Assembly (NCBI GenBank): GCA_002404055.1
Contig: DHIZ01000238.1
Location: 1-17,316, forward strand
Origin: Chloroflexi bacterium UBA4733
GTDB lineage: Bacteria > Chloroflexota > UBA4733
Reading direction: 5' to 3'
DNA length: 17,316 nt
Shown: positions 1 through 4,871 of the stretch, piece by piece
How the letters are laid out: every line of letters begins with the position of its first letter
Numbering within the stretch: position 1 is the first letter of the stretch
The notes under the pieces: model-generated
What the model was told of the DNA's origin: nothing
The model's input: only the letters and a program-made list of their open reading frames with translations
Database searches by the model: none
Made by a program: the position numbers and the translations under genes

Positions 1-70
1 TCGCCTGGAATCTCAAGCGCTTGCATGTGCTCTGCAAGGGAGCACTGTGCCCATAAAGCAAGAAGGCGGT

Positions 71-95
71 AAAAAGGCCGAGCACGACCGTGCTC
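71..95 (-). terminator. possible intrinsic terminator after the esterase / small-protein pair
   Basis: Read on the minus strand, GAGCAC and GTGCTC form a 6-bp stem around a GGTC loop (positions 80-95). It is followed by GGCC and then five T residues (71-76). A G.T pair and a bulge allow the GGCC to extend the stem, placing the T run directly after it. It lies about 70 nt downstream of the stop codon at 165. A second hairpin with the same arm sequence (GTGCTC 27-32, GAGCAC 40-45) lies further on. The rest of 1-164 shows no gene I can support. The short stem keeps confidence modest. Confidence 0.4.
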
Positions 96-164
96 ACCTG
101 CCTCTTCCCGCCCAAAAAGGAGCCGCCGGACACCCCGGACGACGCCAACTCGACCCACTCCGCT

Positions 165-422
165 TCAAAAATCGCGTCCAGACGCCGCCACGACTGCCCC
201 TGACTTTTCTCTCCGACAGACTGCTAGGCCCGTTTCCTCTCTCACCCTTGCGATGGCTTCACGCAGTTTCACGATGTCCTCGCGAATCCCTGCCTCATTC
301 CGTTGTGGTGCAGGAAAGAAGTACCCTACTGTTTTGCCATCGCGTTGCAAGGCAATGACCTCGGCAAAAGAGGTACTTGCCTCCGTCAGCGCGAGTAGTT
401 CGTCGATCGCAGCGTATCTCAT
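165..422 (-). CDS. small antitoxin-like protein (Phd/YefM-like, tentative)
   Basis: An 85-residue soluble protein beginning MRYAAIDELLALTEAS. Residues 18-40 (AEVIALQRDGKTVGYFFPAP) resemble the 'R-x-GKPVAVLVP' strand-turn of Phd/YefM-type antitoxins, and residues 44-65 are a charged helix. The ATG at 422 is chosen over an upstream in-frame start because GGGAGG sits 5 nt ahead of it. The gene begins 29 nt after the esterase stop codon, so the two are probably co-transcribed. No toxin-like ORF follows before the window edge, so if it is an antitoxin it is solitary. The family call is by resemblance only; that it is a real gene is better supported by the ribosome binding site and the tight spacing. 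Confidence 0.55.
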   Translation of the reverse strand: MRYAAIDELLALTEASTSFAEVIALQRDGKTVGYFFPAPQRNEAGIREDIVKLREAIARVREETGLAVCRREKSGAVVAASGRDF

Positions 423-451
423 AGACACCTCCCGAAATGCTCCCTCCAACG

Positions 452-1225
452 TTAATCTACCCCATTCCTGGGTGCTACGGTCATTTCCAGGTGTTCAGAG
501 AGCCAGACGGCGACGTCCTGGCGTTCGCGTGGGCCAATCTGGTGCGCCATCGCGTATTCGTGGTAACTGAGGTCGGCGCGGGCAGACTGCAGGTAGGCTC
601 GCGTCTCCCGGCCATGCCGAATGGGAAGGACCTGGTCGGCGGTACCGTGGCCGACGAAGACCGGCTTGCCTGCCAGGCGCTCGGTATTCACGGGCAGGCC
701 CTGTTCCAGTGGGAGGTAGCCGCTGAGCATGACCGCGCCGGCGACCGTGTCCGGCTGGGTCATGAGCAAGGAGCCAGTCATCATGGCTCCCTGGCTAAAA
801 CCAAGGAGGAACAATCGGTCGGCTGCAACGGGGAAGGTGGCGAGGACCTCGGCAACGAAACGCTGTAACGCCGCCAATCCCCTGGCATAGGTGACCGGGT
901 CCGGCGTGCCCATCTCGATCAGGTCGTACCAGTGGTACCCTCCCCAGCGAGTCAGCGGGGCACGGGCACTGACAACGAGGAAGCGTGGATCGAAGCTGCT
1001 GGCCAGGGGCAACAGATCGTGTTCATTCGCGCCGCGACCGTGCAGGAGCAGCAGCACCGGATGCGGACCCGGGCCGGGCGGCTGCACGACCTGGTAGGCA
1101 AGGCTCAAGGTTGGTGTGGTCAGTGTACGGGGCCTTTCGTTGTCATTTGACGCTATAGCGTACCGCTCCCTCCCCGTTGACTGTGGTACAGTCAGGCCAT
1201 GCTGCTTGAGTGCCCAACTCGACAT
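452..1225 (-). CDS. alpha/beta-hydrolase, phospholipase/carboxylesterase family (YpfH-like)
   Basis: A predicted serine esterase of the phospholipase/carboxylesterase family, likely cytoplasmic, with unknown substrate. The oxyanion-region motif LLLLHGRGANEHDLLPLA is followed by the nucleophile elbow GFSQG (Ser about 144 counting from 1225), then Asp about 197 in GHGTADQVLP and His about 228 in YAMAHQI, a complete catalytic triad. The conserved fold starts only near position 1115. The true start is uncertain: the ATG at 1225 is the nearest in-frame ATG upstream but lacks a clear Shine-Dalgarno and gives 257 residues, longer than the usual 205-225. A TTG at 1108 would give 218 residues, also without a ribosome binding site. 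The open frame continues upstream to 1600, but that part is arginine- and glutamine-rich and looks non-coding. The gene is followed at 29 nt by a small antitoxin-like gene. Confidence 0.85.
   Translation of the reverse strand: MSSWALKQHGLTVPQSTGRERYAIASNDNERPRTLTTPTLSLAYQVVQPPGPGPHPVLLLLHGRGANEHDLLPLASSFDPRFLVVSARAPLTRWGGYHWYDLIEMGTPDPVTYARGLAALQRFVAEVLATFPVAADRLFLLGFSQGAMMTGSLLMTQPDTVAGAVMLSGYLPLEQGLPVNTERLAGKPVFVGHGTADQVLPIRHGRETRAYLQSARADLSYHEYAMAHQIGPRERQDVAVWLSEHLEMTVAPRNGVD
1151..1194. promoter_or_regulatory. two perfect palindromes upstream of the esterase (candidate operator)
   Basis: TGACTGT-GGT-ACAGTCA (1178-1194) is a perfect inverted repeat with 7-bp arms. CGCTATAGCG (1151-1160) is a perfect 10-bp palindrome that contains a TATAGC box on the minus strand. 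They lie where a promoter would be expected if the esterase starts near 1110-1146 and if the plus-strand ORF at 1199 is real. The arms are symmetrical enough to be a dimeric repressor site. No regulator is encoded next to it, so the operator role is inference. Confidence 0.3.
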
Positions 1226-1591
1226 CGTCCGAAGCGGCGGCGGCTGCATGTCGGTGCGCGCCACGCGCGGCGACCGCGCGGTCGCCGGCCCCTCGCATGT
1301 GCCGGTGCGCTTGCCGCGAGCTTGCCGGACGGGCTGGCGGGCTCGTTCGATCCAGTCTGGACCGCGGGTGCTGAGGGGCGCTTCCTTGCGGGCGCCTTTG
1401 CGGCGCACGGGCGTCACCCCATTGTGACGGCTGGCCGCATTCTTGTACTGGTGGCTCTCATTGCGCCTGGCGTGGCGCCATTCTTCGGCGCGATGAGTGC
1501 TTCCGATGGCGCGCTGCGCGCACCGATTCTGGCAGGGATTGGGGCGCTGGCGCTGCTGCTGCTGAGGAGATACGTCGGTCAGCGGCGCTGA
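1199..1591 (+). CDS. doubtful small membrane protein ORF
   Basis: A 130-codon ORF I do not recognise. The first 40 residues are strongly arginine-rich and look like translated non-coding GC-rich DNA. From about residue 80 onward there are two convincing hydrophobic segments (RILVLVALIAPGVAPFF and APILAGIGALALLLL) ending in a basic RRYVGQRR tail, as in a small two-pass membrane protein. No strong Shine-Dalgarno precedes the ATG; only AGG is nearby. The ORF is antisense to the 5' extension of the esterase frame, and at most one of the two is real in this stretch. It ends 30 nt before the inverted-repeat element. A later start could be the true one. If this ORF is false, positions 1226-1620 hold nothing else I can name. 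Confidence 0.33.
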   Translation: MLLECPTRHRPKRRRLHVGARHARRPRGRRPLACAGALAASLPDGLAGSFDPVWTAGAEGRFLAGAFAAHGRHPIVTAGRILVLVALIAPGVAPFFGAMSASDGALRAPILAGIGALALLLLRRYVGQRR

Positions 1592-1621
1592 TGCGTGCAT
1601 GTAGCAAGTCTGGTGTGGCTT

Positions 1622-1751
1622 GCCCGGCGACTGAAGTCGCGGGCAATGCTACAAAGTCCGCCTTCGCGGACTAGGACGCAAGCGACGGTCGCCATGAAGA
1701 GCCTGCGCAGGCAGGCTTTGCAAATGTTGCCCGCGACTTCAGTCGCCGGGC
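1622..1751. repeat. nested inverted-repeat element with three internal palindromes
   Basis: Outer arms of 25 nt are perfect reverse complements (1622-1646 and 1727-1751, beginning GCCCGGCGACTGAAGTCGC). The core GCGACTGAAGTCGC within each arm is itself nearly palindromic. Between the arms are AGTCCGC-CTTC-GCGGACT (1655-1672), GCGAC-G-GTCGC (1682-1692) and AGCCTGC-GCAG-GCAGGCT (1700-1717). The whole can fold as a multi-branched stem. It encodes no protein and lies between the convergent ends of the ORF at 1199-1591 and the membrane gene ending at 1755, almost touching the latter's stop. Similar hairpin repeats occur in Chloroflexota genomes (general knowledge, not searched here). A bidirectional terminator or a non-autonomous REP/MITE-like element are the two readings. 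Confidence 0.8.
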
Positions 1752-1754
1752 TAC

Positions 1755-2531
1755 CTAACGGCTGCTCCGCGCGCCGTAGCCGCCACGGGGAGCGGTGCGT
1801 TGCGTCAGCACGCGAGCCGGGTCCGAGTCGTCCTGTTCGCTGCGATCGACGTGCCGTGCCCCCGGATACTTGGCGAGGAGGATATCCAGGGCGCGGGTGT
1901 ACCAGACTGCGCAGACGATCGACGTCAGGACCAGGAAGGGCAGGCCCAGGCCGAGACTGAGGAACACAAAGACTAAAGTGAGAAACAGCAAGGCGAGGGA
2001 TGAACCAAGGTTTGCCAGCACCAGCAATGCGGCGTTGCGCGCAGTTGTCCGTAGCCGCTTATCGCTCTGGTAGACCAGCAGCCCAAACAGGTACGGTTGC
2101 AGCGCCAGCCAGAAGAGCACCACATAGACCCAGAGGATGGCGATGATCTTGAGCGCCCCCGGCAACTTGAGGTAGAAGTAGAAGTTCGCGCCGATCAACA
2201 CCCCTGCCAGGAGGTCGACCAGAGCCAGTTGCCAGGCGCGCCAGAAGTGGCGACGTATGCCCAGGATGAAGTCGCGCGGGCCGATGTTGTAGCCGTCGGC
2301 GAAGGTACGGGCGGCGGAAAACAGGCCGGCCAGGGCCGGGGGGATGAAGATCAGGCTGGCAAGAAAGGCGAGGATTGACGGCGCAACGGGGAAGGCTCTG
2401 ACGATCGCCCCACCTATGAGCGGCAGACCCAGGAGGCAGAAAAGCCACATGAGGTTGATGGCCGTAAAGGACAGAATTTCGTAGTAGTAATCGCCCAGCG
2501 TGGACCAGAGCAGCCGGAATAGACGCAGCAC
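1755..2531 (-). CDS. DUF624/YesL-like integral membrane protein
   Basis: A 258-residue protein with about six transmembrane stretches. The amphipathic N-terminus (LRLFRLLWSTLGDYYYEILSFTAINLMWLFCLLGLPLIGGA) fits the DUF624/YesL family, whose members share an early N-L-x-W-L core. Its biochemical role is unknown; in Firmicutes such proteins sit near carbohydrate-uptake genes. The start is GTG at 2531, with GAGAGG 5 nt upstream; an out-of-frame ATG overlaps it. The last 35 residues are a charged, disordered tail that ends 3 nt from the hairpin repeat, so the element may have reshaped the C-terminus. The gene is divergent from dprA across a 65-bp gap that contains a 15-bp palindrome. Confidence 0.78.
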   Translation of the reverse strand: MLRLFRLLWSTLGDYYYEILSFTAINLMWLFCLLGLPLIGGAIVRAFPVAPSILAFLASLIFIPPALAGLFSAARTFADGYNIGPRDFILGIRRHFWRAWQLALVDLLAGVLIGANFYFYLKLPGALKIIAILWVYVVLFWLALQPYLFGLLVYQSDKRLRTTARNAALLVLANLGSSLALLFLTLVFVFLSLGLGLPFLVLTSIVCAVWYTRALDILLAKYPGARHVDRSEQDDSDPARVLTQRTAPRGGYGARSSR

Positions 2532-2551
2532 ATCGACCTCTCATCGTTCGG

Positions 2552-2589
2552 GTGGCGGTCCGCCACTATACCATCGCCGGTGTTATGAT
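2552..2589. promoter_or_regulatory. palindrome and -10-like boxes in the divergent gap before dprA
   Basis: GTGGCGG-T-CCGCCAC (2552-2566) is a perfect inverted repeat between the divergent membrane-protein and dprA genes. It is followed by a minus-strand TATAGT box (2565-2570) and a plus-strand TATGAT box (2584-2589). The plus-strand box ends 7 nt before the ATG at 2597, which would suit leaderless transcription of dprA. No good -35 hexamers are visible, so this is a weak prediction. Confidence 0.3.
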
Positions 2590-2596
2590 CCGGCCC

Positions 2597-3709
2597 ATGA
2601 TAACAGCGGATGCTCCTTTGACCGACGCAGAACGCGCCCATTGGGTCGCGCTCCTGCGCGTCTCCGGTCTTGGTCCCGTCAAGTTCGGGCGGCTGCTGGA
2701 GTCCTTCGGCAGCGCCACGGCAGCCTGGGCCGCGCCGCTCTCCGAGTTGCGAGCGGTCGGCCTGGATGCCCGCACGTCGGAGGCGCTCATCGCCTTTCGG
2801 AGCGGTCACGACCCGCTCGCGTCCCACGCGCGCATTGTGCAGCAGGGCATCGACGTGGTAACACTGCGCGATGCCGGCTACCCGCCGTTGCTGAAAGAAA
2901 TATACGCGCCGCCGCCGGTCATATTCCAGCGCGGCAGCGTGCTTCCCGACGACCAACTGGCGCTGGCGGTGGTCGGCACGCGTGGCGCGTCCGCCTATGG
3001 CCGCCTCGTCACGGAGCGTTTTGTGTCCGCCCTGGTGGAAAACGGTGTGACGATCGTGTCGGGCCTTGCCCGCGGCATCGACGCGGTGGCCCACCGCGCG
3101 GCGTTACAGGCGGGCGGTCGCACCATCGCCGTGCTGGGGAGCGGCGTCGATACCATCTATCCCAGCGAGCATCGGGGGCTGGCCGAGGCCGTCGTCGCCA
3201 ACGGAGCGCTGTTGTCGGAGTATGCGCCGGGCACGAAGGCGGAACGGGACAACTTCCCTGCTCGCAACCGGCTGATCGCCGGGATGACGCGCGGCACCCT
3301 GGTCGTCGAAGCGGGCGAGGTCAGCGGCGCGCTCATCACGGCGCGCATGGCGCTGGAGCAGAACCGCGAGGTGTTTGCGGTTCCGGGCAACGTCACCTCG
3401 GCCGCCAGCGCCGGCGTCAACGCCCTGATCCGCAGTGGCGAAGCGAAGCTGGTAGCCCGTGTGGAAGACATTCTGGAGGAACTCAACCCCGGTCTCGTCA
3501 CCGAGCAACTCCGCCTGACCGATCTGCTCCCCGATAACGAACTGGAGAGCGTCGTCCTCCGCGCCCTCAGCGCTGAGCCCCTGCACGCCGACGACCTGGC
3601 GCGAGCGACCGACCTGCCAATCGCCACGGTTTCCAGCACCCTGACCATGCTGGAGATGAAAGGCATCGTCAAGCACGCCGGCGGGATGGTGTACGCGCGA
3701 GCGCGGTGA
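2597..3709 (+). CDS. dprA: DNA-processing protein DprA/Smf
   Basis: A DprA/Smf homologue, which binds incoming single-stranded DNA and loads RecA during natural transformation in the cytoplasm. Domains in order: an N-terminal helix-hairpin-helix/SAM-like region (LLRVSGLGPVKFGRLLESFG), the Rossmann-like DNA-processing core (VVGTRGASAYG, SGLARGIDAVAHRAAL, GSGVDTIYPSEH, NFPARNRLIAGM, LVVEAGEVSGALITARMA, FAVPGN), and a C-terminal winged helix (ESVVLRALSAEPLHADDLARATDLP). At 370 residues it has the usual length. In-frame alternatives are the ATG at 2585 and a GTG at 2552; none has a Shine-Dalgarno. I chose 2597 because a TATGAT box ends 7 nt upstream, consistent with a leaderless mRNA. The conserved region is intact, so the gene is probably functional. 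No other competence genes are in view. Confidence 0.95.
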   Translation: MITADAPLTDAERAHWVALLRVSGLGPVKFGRLLESFGSATAAWAAPLSELRAVGLDARTSEALIAFRSGHDPLASHARIVQQGIDVVTLRDAGYPPLLKEIYAPPPVIFQRGSVLPDDQLALAVVGTRGASAYGRLVTERFVSALVENGVTIVSGLARGIDAVAHRAALQAGGRTIAVLGSGVDTIYPSEHRGLAEAVVANGALLSEYAPGTKAERDNFPARNRLIAGMTRGTLVVEAGEVSGALITARMALEQNREVFAVPGNVTSAASAGVNALIRSGEAKLVARVEDILEELNPGLVTEQLRLTDLLPDNELESVVLRALSAEPLHADDLARATDLPIATVSSTLTMLEMKGIVKHAGGMVYARAR

Positions 3710-3760
3710 CCGAACCGAGCATCCAGGCGGTACGATGGTGGAAGAGGGGAGAATCCAGTC

Positions 3761-4051
3761 ATGGTTGACCATCGTCGCGTCCAACTGCTGGTCACTGTAG
3801 ATGATGACCTCGATGTGGAGCTAGAGCGCGCCGCCGCGCGTGAGCAACGCTCCGTCTCTGCCTACGTCGAGGCAGTATTGCGCCGAGCACTCGATGCAGA
3901 TGCACCCACAGCCCAATCGGCCGACCAGCCCGATGACGCGCCACGCCCTTGGCCGACGTCCATAGGCTCCGGTGACAATCCCAACTTCGATGCGCGAGAC
4001 ACCGATGAGTATCTGCGAGCGCATTGGATACACGACATACAGGGAAGGTAA
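3761..4051 (+). CDS. ribbon-helix-helix (CopG/VapB-like) protein, orphan antitoxin-like
   Basis: A 96-residue protein. Residues 6-46 (RVQLLVTVDDDLDVELERAAAREQRSVSAYVEAVLRRAL) give the beta-strand/helix/helix pattern of a ribbon-helix-helix DNA-binding dimer. The rest is acidic and disordered and ends DTDEYLRAHWIHDIQGR, the sort of toxin-wrapping tail seen in VapB-type antitoxins. GAGGGGAGA precedes the ATG at a good distance. It lies 51 nt after dprA in the same direction. Its stop overlaps another ATG (TAATG, 4049-4053), the arrangement typical of a following toxin gene. That frame is only Met-Thr-Ala-stop, and nth converges 7 nt away. So the protein is either a lone regulator or an antitoxin that has lost its partner. 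Confidence 0.75.
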   Translation: MVDHRRVQLLVTVDDDLDVELERAAAREQRSVSAYVEAVLRRALDADAPTAQSADQPDDAPRPWPTSIGSGDNPNFDARDTDEYLRAHWIHDIQGR

Positions 4052-4058
4052 TGACTGC

Positions 4059-4730
4059 CTAAAATTGCAGGCTCAGCCCGGTCGGGCAAATGTCGAGCAG
4101 CACGCAGGCGCCGCAGTTGGGCTTGCGGGCCTGGCAGACGGCGCGACCGTGGGCGATGAGGGCGTGGTTGGTGAAGCGCCACTCCTCGCGGGAGAGCACG
4201 CGCATGAGGTCGCGTTCGATCTTCTCCGGCGTGGCCTCCGCTGAAAGCCCCAACCGGACGGCGAGGCGACCGACATGCGTATCGACCGCGATACCTTCCA
4301 CTACGTCGTAGGCGTTGGACAGCACGACGTTTGCTGTTTTGCGCGCCGCTCCGGGCACGGTCAGTAATTCCGCCATTGTGCGGGGCACGTTGCCGCCGAA
4401 CTCCTCGACGATCTTGCGCGCTGCGCCGAGGATGCTCCTTGCCTTGTTGTGGTAAAAACCGGTGGACTTGATGAGCGTTTCGACGTCCTCCGTTGAGGCT
4501 TGCGCCATCGCTGCAGGCGTGGGAAAGCGCGCGAACAGCGCGGGCGTCACTATATTTACGCGCTCATCGGTACACTGCGCCGAGAGAATGGTGGCAACCA
4601 GCAACTGGAAGGCATTGACGTAGTCCAGCGAACAGCGCGCGTCGGGGTAGGCGACGTGGAGACGGCGAAGCAGCTCGCGGGCGCGTTCATCTGTGGACAT
4701 CGCCCCGTCCGTTCGTTCGGTAGTTACCAT
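4059..4730 (-). CDS. nth: endonuclease III (base-excision repair glycosylase/AP lyase)
   Basis: Endonuclease III removes oxidised pyrimidines and nicks the abasic site. The helix-hairpin-helix is VPGAARKTANVV with the catalytic Lys at about residue 131. The catalytic Asp is about residue 150 in AVDTHVGRL. A complete [4Fe-4S] ligand set C-x6-C-x2-C-x5-C (about 199, 206, 209, 215) closes the protein. The hairpin carries GAA where E. coli has GVG, a variation I believe also occurs in other bacteria. At 223 residues it is normal in length. GGAGGT lies 9 nt before the ATG at 4730; the ATG at 4700 (213 residues) is also possible. It converges with the ribbon-helix-helix gene with only 7 nt between stop codons, leaving no room for a separate terminator. 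Confidence 0.95.
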   Translation of the reverse strand: MVTTERTDGAMSTDERARELLRRLHVAYPDARCSLDYVNAFQLLVATILSAQCTDERVNIVTPALFARFPTPAAMAQASTEDVETLIKSTGFYHNKARSILGAARKIVEEFGGNVPRTMAELLTVPGAARKTANVVLSNAYDVVEGIAVDTHVGRLAVRLGLSAEATPEKIERDLMRVLSREEWRFTNHALIAHGRAVCQARKPNCGACVLLDICPTGLSLQF

Positions 4731-4748
4731 GCGCGTCACACCTCCAAC

Positions 4749-4834
4749 CGGACCATACCACGGGCAGCTTGCCGGCCGGTATGGTTTGGTCCGACGGGCT
4801 AACGCTGTTGACGCCAATCTGGCGAGCACGCCAG
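4749..4834. promoter_or_regulatory. inverted repeat and leader hairpin between divergent nth and anmK fusion
   Basis: ACCATACC (4752-4759) and GGTATGGT (4778-4785) are perfect 8-bp inverted arms, framed by CGG before and TTGGTCCG after. Each arm holds a TATGGT box facing nth or the kinase gene respectively, so the symmetry may just be two facing promoters or may be an operator. CTGGCG-AGCA-CGCCAG (4819-4834) is a perfect 6-bp stem ahead of the kinase start. No convincing -35 boxes are visible. Confidence 0.28.
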
Positions 4835-4871
4835 GAAAGGTGTCTTGATACGGGCATGGGAGGCGACCGGG

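Noticed and set aside
1226..1600. 5' extension of the esterase frame (125 extra residues)
   Set aside because: The segment is rich in Arg, Gln and Pro with no family similarity, starts far upstream of the hydrolase fold and covers two palindromes and a possible opposing gene.
2414..3784. Long minus-strand ORFs opposite dprA (226, 226 and 212 codons)
   Set aside because: They are shadow frames of a well-conserved DprA in high-G+C DNA, with Arg/Gly/His-rich composition and no motifs.
3710..4060. Complete toxin-antitoxin module
   Set aside because: Only the antitoxin-like gene is present; the overlapping second frame stops after three codons and no PIN, RelE or MazF-like ORF fits in the gap.
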